54,318 nt of DNA from Nanobdellota archaeon (GTDB lineage: Archaea; Nanobdellota; Nanobdellia; PEZQ01), in contig JAAOXS010000002.1 of assembly GCA_018220985.1 (NCBI GenBank), forward strand, positions 1 through 54,318, written 5' to 3'. Every line of letters starts with the position of its first letter. Positions within the stretch are counted from its first letter, which is position 1. The notes beneath the pieces are model-generated. The model was not told where the DNA came from. It saw nothing but the letters and a program-made list of their open reading frames with translations, and did not search any database. Below, in pieces: positions 8,453 to 17,248 of this stretch. A program made the translations under genes and the position numbers.

Positions 8453-9874
8453 ATGTTCGAAAAAATTTCTGAAAATAAATGGTCAATTCGGAAGAAAGGC
8501 GAGATGAAAGTGCCTGTAATAATTTACGGTGATGATTACATTATTGACGAGTTAAGAAAGGATTATGCTCGCGACTGGTCGGCTACGCGCCAATTAATCA
8601 ATGTTGCTTCACTTCAAGGTATTGAAAAAGCAGCTCTTGCAATGAGTGATGTTCACCCTGGTTATGGTTTTCCCATTGGTGGTGTCGGAGCTTTCGATGT
8701 TGAAACAGGGGTTACGACAATGGCTGGTGTGGGTTTTGACATTAATTGTGGCGTGCGCACTCTAACAACTGGTTTGAAATATTCTGATGTTAAACCAGTT
8801 ATTGGAGAGTTAATGAATGAATTATTCAAAGCTGTTCCAGCAGGTTTAGGGAGTAAGGGTGATATTAATCTCTCTGTTAGTCAGATTGATGAATTGTTAG
8901 TTCAAGGTGCTGGTTGGGTTGTTGAGAAAAGTTATGGTATTACGAGTGATTTAAAATTTACTGAGGATAATGGTGTTGTTAAAAACGCTCTTCCAACCGC
9001 GGTTAGTTTGAAAGCTAAGCAAAGGCAGTATAAGCAAATCGGAACTCTTGGTTCGGGTAATCATTATTTAGAAGTTCAGAGGGTTACTGAAGTTTTTGAT
9101 GAGAAATCAGCTAAAATTTTTGGCTTAAGTATTGATGATGTTATTGTTTCAATTCATTGCGGTTCTCGTGGTCTCGGGCATCAAATCGGCACTGATTATT
9201 TGCCTTTTCTCGCTAAAGCATCGCGCAAGTATGGTTTGAAAGTTTTTGATAAGGAATTAGTGGGCGCGCCAATTAATAGTGATGAAGGACGACAGTACAT
9301 TGGTGCTGTTAACGCGGGTATTAATTGTGCTTTCGCGAATCGTCAGGCTATTACGCATTTGACTCGTGGCGTGTTTGAAAAAATGTTTTCTGAAAGTAGT
9401 GTGAAAGTACTGTATGGTGTGGGTCATAATACTGCTAAGTTTGAGAAGCATGATGGTAAAAAATTGTTAGTGCACCGTAAAGGTTCAACAAGGGCTTTTG
9501 GTCCTGGTTGTAAGGAAGTTCCTTTAAAGTATCGTAGTACGGGTCAGCCAGTGATTATTGGTGGTACTATGGGGACGCACTCGTACATTCTTAGAGGAAC
9601 AAAGTTGGGTATGAGTGAAACTTTTGGCAGTGCGTGTCATGGCGCTGGTCGTTCCATGTCTCGTGTTCAAGCTAAAAAAAAATGGGATGGTGATGTTTTA
9701 GTTAAATCCCTTGCTAAGAGGGGTATTATTGTTAAAGCGCATAGTTTTAAGGGTGTGGCTGAGGAAGCTCCTGGAGCTTACAAAAACGTGGACAGTGTTG
9801 TTAACGCTATGCACAACGCTGGTGTTGTGAGTAAAGTTGTGAAAATGGTGCCTTTAGGCGTTGTTAAAGGATGA
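8453..9874 (+). CDS. rtcB: RNA-splicing ligase RtcB (3'-phosphate RNA ligase)
   Basis: A 473-residue GTP- and Mn2+-dependent ligase that joins 2',3'-cyclic phosphate or 3'-phosphate ends to 5'-OH ends, used in archaeal tRNA splicing and RNA repair. Metal and nucleotide ligands are in place: DINCG (Asp96, Cys99), SGNHYLE (His204), SIHCGSRGLGH (His235), GVGHNTAK (His325), and the guanylylated His in CHGAGRSMSR (His396). There is no intein, unlike some archaeal RtcB genes. It works with the archease encoded just upstream. Confidence 0.97.
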   Translation: MFEKISENKWSIRKKGEMKVPVIIYGDDYIIDELRKDYARDWSATRQLINVASLQGIEKAALAMSDVHPGYGFPIGGVGAFDVETGVTTMAGVGFDINCGVRTLTTGLKYSDVKPVIGELMNELFKAVPAGLGSKGDINLSVSQIDELLVQGAGWVVEKSYGITSDLKFTEDNGVVKNALPTAVSLKAKQRQYKQIGTLGSGNHYLEVQRVTEVFDEKSAKIFGLSIDDVIVSIHCGSRGLGHQIGTDYLPFLAKASRKYGLKVFDKELVGAPINSDEGRQYIGAVNAGINCAFANRQAITHLTRGVFEKMFSESSVKVLYGVGHNTAKFEKHDGKKLLVHRKGSTRAFGPGCKEVPLKYRSTGQPVIIGGTMGTHSYILRGTKLGMSETFGSACHGAGRSMSRVQAKKKWDGDVLVKSLAKRGIIVKAHSFKGVAEEAPGAYKNVDSVVNAMHNAGVVSKVVKMVPLGVVKG

Positions 9875-9914
9875 TAGTAATGTTTAAAAGGCGTTTTTTG
9901 ATTTTTTTTAGAAT

Positions 9915-10472
9915 ATGTTAACTGGTGTTTTGGAAGAAATGGAAAAAGAAAAACTTGTTTTAGTTAAAACAATTCTTGATAATGTTGGTAAACTTAACAG
10001 CCCTAAAAGTTATCATGAAGATTTACAAGGTTGTATCAGTCCTGCAACGCTTTCTTGGAATGCGATAAACAATATTACTAAAAAAATGTATGATGGGAAT
10101 GTTTCACATTTAGGTGTTTCAAAAGATACAAGAGAGTGTAATAAAATTTTATCCCCTTTAGAAAATCAGTTTATCAAGGGTAATTATTCATTCATGTGTA
10201 ATTTTCACAAAATATTCAAATCATTAAATGTTGATTATGATAAAAAAGATGATAGTAAAGTTTACTTAATTGATAATATTGAACGTTGTAAAAATGAAAT
10301 TGTAACAAGCATTTCAAATATTTTAAACAAACCTATTAAAAAGAATGTGTTAAATCGTTCAAAATTAGAAGATTTTTTTTCCCCTAAAAAGAATGAATCA
10401 TTTGATATTACTCCTGGTTGGGGTAATGATGAAGGTCATAAGGAAAGTAAGTTTTTTAGGGATGATGAGTAA
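9915..10472 (+). CDS. Hypothetical protein upstream of the ribosomal operon
   Basis: A 185-residue soluble protein, mostly helical and rich in Lys, Asn and Ser, with no recognised domain. Two Cys (around residues 36 and 59) and a C-terminal charged tail (GWGNDEGHKESKFFRDDE) are visible. It starts 40 bases after rtcB and ends 57 bases before uL3, and the TATA-like sequence for uL3 begins immediately after its stop codon. Confidence 0.6.
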   Translation: MLTGVLEEMEKEKLVLVKTILDNVGKLNSPKSYHEDLQGCISPATLSWNAINNITKKMYDGNVSHLGVSKDTRECNKILSPLENQFIKGNYSFMCNFHKIFKSLNVDYDKKDDSKVYLIDNIERCKNEIVTSISNILNKPIKKNVLNRSKLEDFFSPKKNESFDITPGWGNDEGHKESKFFRDDE

Positions 10473-10473
10473 C

Positions 10474-10517
10474 TTTTAAATACTATTCTTCTGTTTTTAA
10501 ATAAAGTATATTAGGAG
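10474..10517 (+). promoter_or_regulatory. Promoter and ribosome binding site of the ribosomal operon
   Basis: Two TATA-like stretches (TTTTAAATA at 10474-10482 and TTTTTAAATA at 10494-10503) precede the first ribosomal gene, and an AGGAG Shine-Dalgarno sequence lies at 10513-10517, 12 bases before the ATG at 10530. The upstream TATA box would give a short leader containing the AGGAG; the downstream one would give a leaderless message. I favour the former. Confidence 0.5.
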
Positions 10518-10529
10518 AATAATAAACAA

Positions 10530-11507
10530 ATGGGTCATCAGATTGGTAAGCGTCATAGGCCTCGTAGGGGTAGCTTGCAGTTTGCTCCGAGAAAGAGAGC
10601 TAAACGCGCGTACCCGCGTTTGAATCAGGTTAAAAATTCTAAAGAAGTTAAACTTCTCGGTTTTGCTGGTTACAAGGCGGGAATGACTCACGTAATGGGT
10701 GTTGAGCAAAGAAAGCAAGTTAAGTGGTCTGGCACTGAATTAAGCACTCCTGTTACAATTATTGAAGTTCCACCTGTTAAAGTTGCAGGTTTTCGTTTGT
10801 ACAATTCTGAAAATTCTTTAACTGAAGTTTGGGCTGATAAGCCTGTTAAAGAGTTATCTCGTAAAATTAAGGTTTCTAAAAAACAAGTTACTGCTGATCA
10901 ATTAAAGAAAGCTGAGGCTTTTTTGGAAAAAACTGTTGAAGTGAGGTTGATTCTTCACACTCAACCAAAACTCGCTAAAATTGGTAAGAAGAAACCGGAA
11001 ATTTTTGAAATAGCTGTTGGTGGAAGTGTTAGTGAGGCTTTTAATTACGCTAAAGAAAAATTGGGTAAAGAATTAAGAGTTGAGGATGCGTTCTCATCTG
11101 GTGACGTGGTTGATGTTGCAGCAATAACTAAGGGTAAGGGTTTTACAGGTTCTGTTAAAAGGTTTGGCGTTAAATTGTTAAGCCGTAAATCTGAAAAATT
11201 GAAAAGGAAGGCTGGGAGTCTTGGTCCTTGGAGTCCTGCGAAAGTTAATTTTCGAACACCTCAATTCGGTCAAATGGGTTACCATTCTCGTGTTGAGTAT
11301 AATAAACAAATTTTTTCAATTAATGATTCTTTAAAAATTCAAGGCGGGCTTGTCGGTTATGGTGATGTTAATAATCAGTGCGTTTTGTTAAAAGGTAGTG
11401 TTCCTGGTTCTAAGAAAAGATTAATAATTTTAAGACCTGCAATTAGGAATCATAAGAAATTGCAGAAACCAATTGTTAATCTTATTTCTGTGAGGTCACA
11501 GCAATGA
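10530..11507 (+). CDS. rpl3: Ribosomal protein uL3 (L3)
   Basis: Large-subunit protein near the peptidyl transferase centre, 325 residues, close to the usual archaeal length of about 330-340. The archaeal/eukaryotic N-terminus (GHQIGKRHRPRRGSLQFAPRKRA) and the GKGFTGSVKRFG motif (residues about 203-214) are clear. It is the first gene of the long ribosomal operon, and its stop overlaps the uL4 start by four bases (ATGA). Confidence 0.97.
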   Translation: MGHQIGKRHRPRRGSLQFAPRKRAKRAYPRLNQVKNSKEVKLLGFAGYKAGMTHVMGVEQRKQVKWSGTELSTPVTIIEVPPVKVAGFRLYNSENSLTEVWADKPVKELSRKIKVSKKQVTADQLKKAEAFLEKTVEVRLILHTQPKLAKIGKKKPEIFEIAVGGSVSEAFNYAKEKLGKELRVEDAFSSGDVVDVAAITKGKGFTGSVKRFGVKLLSRKSEKLKRKAGSLGPWSPAKVNFRTPQFGQMGYHSRVEYNKQIFSINDSLKIQGGLVGYGDVNNQCVLLKGSVPGSKKRLIILRPAIRNHKKLQKPIVNLISVRSQQ

Positions 11508-12310
11508 AAGCAAATGTTAAGTCAATAATTGGCTCTAAAAAAGGTGAGATAACTCTTCCATCACAATTTAAGGAAGTTTTAAGAACTGATATTATTAAGC
11601 GTGCTTTTCACGCTCAGGAATCCCATAAGCTTCAACCTTATGGTTCTAAGCCTCGTGCTGGTTTGGATTATTCAGCTGATCTTTCTAAGAGGCGTAGAAA
11701 ATATCGTGGCACTTATGGTAGTGGTCGTTCAAGGTCTCCGCGTAAAGTTATGTGGAGTCGTGGAAGCCAGTTTGGATATGAGGGTGCTGTAGCTCCTTTC
11801 ACTAAGGGTGGTAGGCGAACTCATCCTCCTAAAGTTGAGAAAAAAATTTATGAATTAATTAATAAGAAAGAGCGAAGGCTTGCTGTTCGAAGCGCTTTGA
11901 GCGCTACAATTCTTAAAAGTTTAGTTGAGAAAAAGCACGTTATCGAAAAAGTTGATGTTCCTCTAATTGTTGAATCTAAAGCTGAGAAATTAGATAAGTC
12001 TAAAAAAGTTTTTGAAATGTTATTAAAACTCGGGTTAAAAGAAGAAATGGAGCGCGTTAAAGAAAAAAGAATTCGCGCGGGTAAGGGTAAAATGCGCGGT
12101 AGAAAGTATAAGAAGAAAGTCGGACCTTTAATTGTTACATCTAATGGTTGCGCGTTATCACGCGCTGCTCGTAATTTGCCTGGAGTGCAAGTGGTTTCTG
12201 TTAAGAGGTTGAACGTGTCAGCTCTCGCTCCTGGTAGTCATCCTGGTCGTTTAACAATTTTTACTGAGGACGCGATTAAATTATTGGATAAGGAGGGTTT
12301 ATTCCAATGA
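11504..12310 (+). CDS. rpl4: Ribosomal protein uL4 (L4)
   Basis: Large-subunit protein lining the exit tunnel, 268 residues. The tunnel loop region with GTYGSGRSRSPRK and the motif GGRRTHPPK (residues about 101-109) identify the archaeal L4 family, as does the C-terminal Rossmann-like part (VSVKRLNVSALAPG). It overlaps the preceding and following genes by four bases each. Confidence 0.96.
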   Translation: MKANVKSIIGSKKGEITLPSQFKEVLRTDIIKRAFHAQESHKLQPYGSKPRAGLDYSADLSKRRRKYRGTYGSGRSRSPRKVMWSRGSQFGYEGAVAPFTKGGRRTHPPKVEKKIYELINKKERRLAVRSALSATILKSLVEKKHVIEKVDVPLIVESKAEKLDKSKKVFEMLLKLGLKEEMERVKEKRIRAGKGKMRGRKYKKKVGPLIVTSNGCALSRAARNLPGVQVVSVKRLNVSALAPGSHPGRLTIFTEDAIKLLDKEGLFQ

Positions 12311-12555
12311 TATTATTGTATCCTTTAACAACTGAGAAGTCTGTTAAACTTGTTGAATCAGAGAATAAAGTGGTTTTTATTGTTGATAATAAAGCAACTA
12401 AGGTTAGTGTTAAGAGAGAGTTTGAAAAACTCTTAAAAACCAAAGTTGAGAAAGTAAACATTTCTAATGGTCCTAAGGGTCGGAAGAAAGCTTATATTAA
12501 ATTAAGTAAGGAGGCGAACGCGCTCGACGTTGCTACTGAGCTCGGAATAATGTAA
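12307..12555 (+). CDS. rpl23: Ribosomal protein uL23 (L23)
   Basis: An 82-residue 23S rRNA-binding protein at the exit tunnel and the docking site for SRP. The family motif LYPLTTEKSVKL at the N-terminus and KKAYIKLSKE near the C-terminus are diagnostic. It sits between uL4 and uL2 in the canonical archaeal order. Confidence 0.95.
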   Translation: MILLYPLTTEKSVKLVESENKVVFIVDNKATKVSVKREFEKLLKTKVEKVNISNGPKGRKKAYIKLSKEANALDVATELGIM

Positions 12556-12556
12556 A

Positions 12557-13222
12557 ATGCCTAAGAGAATTGATTCAAGACGTCGTGGTAAAGGAAAGCC
12601 TAAGTTCAGTCCGAGAACTTTTCGTAGTGTTGGAGCTCTTAGTTTACCTCAAAAAAATGTGCGGGGAATAATTCTTGATTTAGTTCATGATAATATTAAG
12701 TCAGCGCCTGTTATGGTTGTTGAATTTGAAGATGAGCTTGTTTTGTTAAGCGCTCCTCTTGGCGTTAAAGTCGGTGATGGCGTTACTGTTAAACAATTAA
12801 AGGATATAAGTGAGGGTGTTGAAATTTGCAATGTTGAAACAACGCCTCATGGTGGTCCAAGACTTGCTCGTTCTTCAGGTGTTATTGCAAAGATAGTTAG
12901 TAAAGATGATAAAAAAGTGGTTATTTCACTTCCTTCAAAAAAGACTAAAACGTTAAACCCTACTTGCCGAGCTCTTATTGGCAAAGTTAGTGGTGGTGGG
13001 AGAAAAGAGAAACCCTTATTAAAAGCTGGTAACGCGTATTATGCTAACAGGTCAAAAGGAAAGATTTGGCCGAGAAACGCGGCTTCAGCTCGTAATCCTG
13101 TTGACCACCCATTCGGTGGTGGTGATAGGCGTCCTGGAAAACATAAGACTATTAGCAGGCACGCGAGTGCAGGTAGAAAGGTTGGTTCAATAGCTGCGAG
13201 AAGAACGGGTAAGAAAAAGTAA
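12557..13222 (+). CDS. rpl2: Ribosomal protein uL2 (L2)
   Basis: Core large-subunit protein at the subunit interface, 221 residues, slightly shorter than typical archaeal L2 (about 240). The functionally important C-terminal motif NPVDHPFGGGDRRPGK (with the conserved His) and RNAASARNP are present. The shortening lies in the N-terminal half, where loops are trimmed. It starts one base after the uL23 stop. Confidence 0.96.
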   Translation: MPKRIDSRRRGKGKPKFSPRTFRSVGALSLPQKNVRGIILDLVHDNIKSAPVMVVEFEDELVLLSAPLGVKVGDGVTVKQLKDISEGVEICNVETTPHGGPRLARSSGVIAKIVSKDDKKVVISLPSKKTKTLNPTCRALIGKVSGGGRKEKPLLKAGNAYYANRSKGKIWPRNAASARNPVDHPFGGGDRRPGKHKTISRHASAGRKVGSIAARRTGKKK

Positions 13223-13224
13223 AA

Positions 13225-13692
13225 ATGGTTAGGAGAAAGAAAAAGGATTTCAAGAAAGAAAGGGGTTTTATTAGTTTTAAGAAGAAGGGGGAATTCAAGT
13301 ATCGTGGCATTTCCGCTGAAGCGTTGGAAAAAATGTCTATTGACGAGTTCAAAAAATTAATTCCTTCAAGGCAGAAGCGTAGTTTGAACAGGGGTTTCAC
13401 TAAAATGCAAGAAACTTTGTTAACGAAAATAAGGAAGACTGAGAAAGCTGAAGAGGATGGTAAGAGGCAAAAATTGATTAAAACTCATGTTCGTGATTTA
13501 GTTATTCTCCCTGAAATGATTGGTTACACTATTAATGTTTATAATGGTAAGACTTTTGTACCTGTAACTGTGAAGCCTCAAATGGTTAGTCATTATTTAG
13601 GCGAATTCAGTCATACTCGCGTTCCCATTAAGCATGGTTCTCCAGGTATTGGTGCTTCAAGGTCAAGTATGGCAGTAGGTAGTAAGAAATGA
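13225..13692 (+). CDS. rps19: Ribosomal protein uS19 (S19)
   Basis: Small-subunit head protein of 155 residues, with the archaeal N-terminal extension (basic KKKGEFKYRGISAEAL segment). The S19 core is marked by RDLVILPEMIGYTINVYNGK and the C-terminal HYLGEFSHTRVPIKHG. It starts two bases after uL2 and overlaps the uL22 start by four bases. Confidence 0.96.
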   Translation: MVRRKKKDFKKERGFISFKKKGEFKYRGISAEALEKMSIDEFKKLIPSRQKRSLNRGFTKMQETLLTKIRKTEKAEEDGKRQKLIKTHVRDLVILPEMIGYTINVYNGKTFVPVTVKPQMVSHYLGEFSHTRVPIKHGSPGIGASRSSMAVGSKK

Positions 13693-14090
13693 GTGAAGAT
13701 AAGTCAGCAATTGTTAACGGAACTTTTGTCAACGCGTCTTTCAAGCACGCTGTTGAAATATGTAAATTTGTTAAAGGTAAGAAGCTTAATTCAGCTATTG
13801 GTTTGTTAAGTAATGTTGAAGAAAAAAAAATAGCTATTCCAATGACTCGTTTTAAGAAGAAAGTACCTCACAAGCCTGGAATTGGTCCTGGACGGTATCC
13901 TGTTAAAGCAAGTAAGGCTATTCGTGGATTATTGGAGAGTGCTGGTAAGAACGCTGAAGCTAAAGGTCTTAACACGGATAAGTTGGTAATTAAAGTTCTT
14001 GAAGCTAATCGCGCTTTATCCGCGAGACGGGCTGCTCGTTTTCGTAGGGGTAAACTTACTAATATTAAAATAATGGTGAGCGAAGAATGA
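13689..14090 (+). CDS. rpl22: Ribosomal protein uL22 (L22)
   Basis: Large-subunit tunnel protein of 133 residues. The archaeal features HKPGIGPGRYPVKASKAI and ARRAARFRRGK are visible. The start overlaps the uS19 stop. The N-terminal region is shorter than in many archaea (usually about 150 residues), otherwise ordinary. Confidence 0.95.
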   Translation: MSEDKSAIVNGTFVNASFKHAVEICKFVKGKKLNSAIGLLSNVEEKKIAIPMTRFKKKVPHKPGIGPGRYPVKASKAIRGLLESAGKNAEAKGLNTDKLVIKVLEANRALSARRAARFRRGKLTNIKIMVSEE

Positions 14091-14701
14091 TTGAGAGAAA
14101 ATTTATTTCAGAGAAGGTTCGTGATATGCGAATAAAGAATTATTTGTCAAAAGCTTTGAAGAAATCAGCTTTTAGTAATGCTCGACTTCAAAAAACGCCT
14201 CTTGGCATGAAAGTTATAATTTATACTTCTAAACCAGGGCTTGTTGTTGGTTCTGGTGGTAAAAATATTAAACAAATTTCTGAAACTCTTCAAAGGCGTT
14301 TCAAACTTGAAAATCCTCAAATAGAGGTTAGTGAAGTTAAAGTTCCAGAATTAAATGCTCAAATAATGAGTGAACGAATATCTTTTCAAATTGAGAGATG
14401 GGGTGTTCAACGTTTTAAAAAGATTGGCTATTCAACTTCTGAAATGATTATGCGCGCTGGCGCGAGAGGTGTTGAAATCCTTATTTCAGGAAAAGTTCCT
14501 GGGAAGAGGGCTAAGCGCTGGGCTTTTCGTGATGGTTACTTACCTAAAGCTGGTAGTGTTGCAACTTACGAAGTTGCTAATGGTTTTACAGAAGTCCTGT
14601 TAAGACCGGGTATTATTGGTATTAGGGTTAAAATAATGCGTCCGGAAACAAATATGCCTGATGAGATAAGAATACTTGATGATGAAAGCAAAAAAGTTTA
14701 G
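14087..14701 (+). CDS. rps3: Ribosomal protein uS3 (S3)
   Basis: Small-subunit mRNA-entry protein, 204 residues. The KH domain loop PGLVVGSGGKNIKQIS (residues about 46-61) and the C-terminal S3 domain (GARGVEILISGKVPGKRAKRWAF) are clear. The 3' end overlaps the uL29 start by about 20 bases. Confidence 0.96.
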   Translation: MIERKFISEKVRDMRIKNYLSKALKKSAFSNARLQKTPLGMKVIIYTSKPGLVVGSGGKNIKQISETLQRRFKLENPQIEVSEVKVPELNAQIMSERISFQIERWGVQRFKKIGYSTSEMIMRAGARGVEILISGKVPGKRAKRWAFRDGYLPKAGSVATYEVANGFTEVLLRPGIIGIRVKIMRPETNMPDEIRILDDESKKV

Positions 14702-14870
14702 AAGTATGAGTAAAGTTGAGCGGGATGAAGCTCTTGCGGAGTTACGTAAAGAGCTTATGCGTTTAAAATCTCAAGTTAAGACAGGGTTAACTCCTGATAA
14801 TCCTTCAAGAATAAATCATATTCAAAAAAGTATTGCGCAAATATTAACTGTTAAGGAGGAGCTTGAATAA
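14682..14870 (+). CDS. rpl29: Ribosomal protein uL29 (L29)
   Basis: A 62-residue helical hairpin protein near the tunnel exit. The sequence MSKVERDEALAELRKELMRLKSQV and the NPSRINHIQKSIAQILT second helix fit L29. Tandem ATG codons at 14679 and 14682, with a TTG before them, make the exact start uncertain by one or two residues. It overlaps uS3 in another frame. Confidence 0.92.
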   Translation: MKAKKFRSMSKVERDEALAELRKELMRLKSQVKTGLTPDNPSRINHIQKSIAQILTVKEELE

Positions 14871-14877
14871 ACAAATT

Positions 14878-15198
14878 ATGGTTAATAATGTCTGCAAAGT
14901 TTGCGGGTTGCCAAAAGAGATTTGCACTTGTGGTGATTTATTACTTACAACACAGGTAATAACTATTACAACTGAAAAAAGAAAATGGGGTAAAGTTTGG
15001 ACTTTGGTTAAAGGTCTTAACCCTGCTGAAATGGATGTTAAAAATCTTGCAAAACAATTGAAAAGAAAACTTGCTTGCGGTGGCACGTTCAAGAACGGTG
15101 TTATCGAACTTCAAGGAGATCACGTTAATAAAGTGAAAGATTTTCTGGTTTCGCAAGGTTTTCAACCAGAGAATATTGAAATTAAAGGCAGAAGATGA
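14878..15198 (+). CDS. Translation initiation factor aIF1 (SUI1 family)
   Basis: A 106-residue SUI1-domain protein that monitors start codon choice in the archaeal initiation complex. An N-terminal zinc-knuckle-like CxxC-x6-CxC (Cys 6, 9, 16, 18) precedes the conserved core, in which KRKLACGGTFKNGVIELQGDH is diagnostic. A TTG at 14863 is in frame behind a GGAGG (14855-14859), but only three bases separate them, so ATG 14878 is the more likely start. Its position between uL29 and Rpp29 is the normal archaeal location. Confidence 0.93.
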   Translation: MVNNVCKVCGLPKEICTCGDLLLTTQVITITTEKRKWGKVWTLVKGLNPAEMDVKNLAKQLKRKLACGGTFKNGVIELQGDHVNKVKDFLVSQGFQPENIEIKGRR

Positions 15199-15476
15199 TT
15201 CTTGAAGAATTTGTTAAACATGAGTTAATAGGTCTCTTTGTGAAAGTTTCTGAAAGCAAGAATTCAGCTCAAAAAGGTGTTGAAGGTGAAGTGGTTGATG
15301 AAACAAAAAACATGCTGGTAATACATTCTCAAACAGGTGAGAAAAAGGTATTTAAAGGGCAGTCAAGTTTCATATTCACACTATCAGATGGGCAGGAAAT
15401 CGCTGTGAAAGGTGATTTACTCCTTGCAAGGAGTGAGGATAGGTTAAAAAAAAAATGGTCAAAAAAGCGTTGGTGA
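15195..15476 (+). CDS. rnp1: RNase P protein component 1 (Rpp29/Pop4)
   Basis: A 93-residue subunit of archaeal RNase P, which trims 5' leaders from tRNA precursors. The Sm-like beta barrel is recognisable (LIGLFVKVSESKN, GEVVDETKNMLVI, IAVKGDLLLARSEDRLKKKW). It overlaps aIF1 by four bases and uS17 by 22 bases. This embedding in the ribosomal operon is conserved across archaea. Confidence 0.93.
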   Translation: MILEEFVKHELIGLFVKVSESKNSAQKGVEGEVVDETKNMLVIHSQTGEKKVFKGQSSFIFTLSDGQEIAVKGDLLLARSEDRLKKKWSKKRW

Positions 15477-15793
15477 AAAGTGTTGGTATAAAAACAGTCG
15501 CTCCTAAAGATTCTTGTAATGATAAGAAATGCCCTTATCATGGTGATTTAAGTGTTCGAGGTAAAATTTTTGAAGGCGTTGTTACTAGTGACCGGATGAG
15601 GAACACTGTTACTGTTGAATGGCCTCGTCAAATTTTTGTTAAAAAATACGAGCGTTTTTTGAAGAAACGTTCAAGTGTTAAAGCTCATAATCCTATTTGC
15701 ATTAAAGCAAAGCAAGGTGATAAAGTTAAAATAATGGAGTGCAGAAAGCTCTCTAAAACAAAAACTTTTGTTGTTTTGGAGGTGTTAGAATGA
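15455..15793 (+). CDS. rps17: Ribosomal protein uS17 (S17)
   Basis: Small-subunit primary binding protein, 112 residues. The OB-fold core GKIFEGVVTSDRMRNTVTVEW and YERFLKKRSSVKAHNP identifies it. An archaeal N-terminal extension with CNDKKCPYHGDL is present. The ATG lies inside the rnp1 gene. Confidence 0.95.
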   Translation: MVKKALVKSVGIKTVAPKDSCNDKKCPYHGDLSVRGKIFEGVVTSDRMRNTVTVEWPRQIFVKKYERFLKKRSSVKAHNPICIKAKQGDKVKIMECRKLSKTKTFVVLEVLE

Positions 15794-16191
15794 AACCTGT
15801 TTCTGCTAAAACCAATCGTCCGCTACCTATTGGAGCTGTTCTTGACGTTGTGGATAATAGCGGTGCAAGAAAGTTGAAAATTATTGGTGTTAGAAAATAT
15901 GGTGGCGTTAAGAAAAGACTTGCCGCTGCTGGAGTTGCTGACGTAATTGTGGGAACTGTTAAAGTAGGTAAGCCGGGGATGCGTAAGCAAGTTGTTCTTG
16001 CAACAATTATTCGTCAAAGAAAAGAGTATAGAAGACCAAGCGGTATTCGAGTTAAATTTGAGGATAATGCTGCAATAATATTAACTGATGTTGCTGGAAC
16101 CCCTAAGGGTTCACGTATTAAAGGCGCTATTGCTAAGGAGGTTGTGGAACGTTTTCCCGCAGTGGGTAAACTTTCCAGCGTAATTGTATGA
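15790..16191 (+). CDS. rpl14: Ribosomal protein uL14 (L14)
   Basis: Large-subunit interface protein, 133 residues, with GAVLDVVDNSGARKLKIIGV and the C-terminal GTPKGSRIKGAIAKEVVERFP. It overlaps uS17 and uL24 by four bases each. Confidence 0.96.
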   Translation: MKPVSAKTNRPLPIGAVLDVVDNSGARKLKIIGVRKYGGVKKRLAAAGVADVIVGTVKVGKPGMRKQVVLATIIRQRKEYRRPSGIRVKFEDNAAIILTDVAGTPKGSRIKGAIAKEVVERFPAVGKLSSVIV

Positions 16192-16562
16192 AATCAGAAT
16201 GGAGTAATTCTTGGAAATCAAGTATGCAACCGCGAAAACAGCGTAAGTTCTTATTTAACGCTCCTGCTCATATTAAGCAAAAAAAAATGACTGCGCCTCT
16301 TTCTAAAACTTTAAGAAAAGAACATAATAAACGCTCTCTTGTTGTTAGGGTTGGCGATGAAGTTAAAATTGTTCGTGGAGATTTTAAAGGTAAGAAAGGT
16401 AAGGTTGAAAAAATAATTAAACCAAATGAACGTGTTATCATAAATAATGTTTCACGTGTTAAAGTGGATGGGACAAAAGCTAACGCGCCTGTTCACGCTT
16501 CAAAAATCATGATTACAAAAATTAATTTAGAAGATTCAAAAAGGATTAGGAGTAAAAAATGA
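16188..16562 (+). CDS. rpl24: Ribosomal protein uL24 (L24)
   Basis: Large-subunit assembly protein, 124 residues, with the archaeal N-terminus (SKT LRKEHNKRSLVVR region) and a KOW motif in VGDEVKIVRGDFKGKKGKVE (residues about 55-74). It overlaps eS4 by four bases. Confidence 0.95.
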   Translation: MKSEWSNSWKSSMQPRKQRKFLFNAPAHIKQKKMTAPLSKTLRKEHNKRSLVVRVGDEVKIVRGDFKGKKGKVEKIIKPNERVIINNVSRVKVDGTKANAPVHASKIMITKINLEDSKRIRSKK

Positions 16563-17248
16563 AAATTAAAAGAATAGCTGCTCCAAGAACTTGGCCTATT
16601 AAGAGGAAGCAAGGTACTTGGGTTACTTTTCCGAAAAGCTCTTTCAAGAAAGAGGAGTGTTTGCCTTTAACCCTTATTTTAAAGGATTTGATTGGTTTAT
16701 GCGCTTCTTCAAGAGAGGTTAAGAAGCTTGTTAATTTAGGCAGTGTTTTCGTTAATGGTCGTCGCGTTAAAAAGCCAGAAATAGGTGTTGGATTATTTGA
16801 TGTTATTAGCATTACTGGAGTTAAGAAATCATGGAGATTGGTTTATGATAGCACTCGAAAATTGTCAGTTATTATTTGCTCTGATGGTGATAAAAAAGTT
16901 GTAAGAGTTGTTGGCAAAACCGTTTTGTCTAAGGGTAGTTTGCAATTAAACTTGACGGGTGGCATTAACGTGGTTTCTTCAAAGAAAACAATTAATGTTG
17001 ATGATTCTTTACTTGTATCAATTCCTGATTTCAAAATTATAGAACACTTCAAACCAGTTAAGGGTGTTTTAGCTTACATTGTTGGCGGTTCTCATAAGGG
17101 TGAGTTAGCAATGGTTCTTGGCGTTAAGGATTTTAAGGGAGTTCAGGAAAACATGTTTTCTCTTAAATCAGGTAAGAACGAATTTCAAACACCTAAGTCT
17201 AATGTTTTTATTATGGGAAAAAATAAGGAGGCTGTTAAAGTATTATGA
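16559..17248 (+). CDS. rps4e: Ribosomal protein eS4 (S4e)
   Basis: Archaeal/eukaryotic small-subunit protein, 229 residues. The N-terminus (RIAAPRTWPIKRKQGTW), the S4-type RNA-binding unit (VKKLVNLGSVFVNGRRVKKPEIGVGLFDVISI) and a C-terminal KOW-like segment (AYIVGGSHKGELAMV) occur in the expected order. It overlaps uL5 by four bases. Confidence 0.95.
   Translation: MKIKRIAAPRTWPIKRKQGTWVTFPKSSFKKEECLPLTLILKDLIGLCASSREVKKLVNLGSVFVNGRRVKKPEIGVGLFDVISITGVKKSWRLVYDSTRKLSVIICSDGDKKVVRVVGKTVLSKGSLQLNLTGGINVVSSKKTINVDDSLLVSIPDFKIIEHFKPVKGVLAYIVGGSHKGELAMVLGVKDFKGVQENMFSLKSGKNEFQTPKSNVFIMGKNKEAVKVL

Noticed and set aside
8453-9874. Intein in rtcB, known from some archaea
   Set aside because: The frame is continuous at the usual family length, and all active-site motifs follow one another without insertion.
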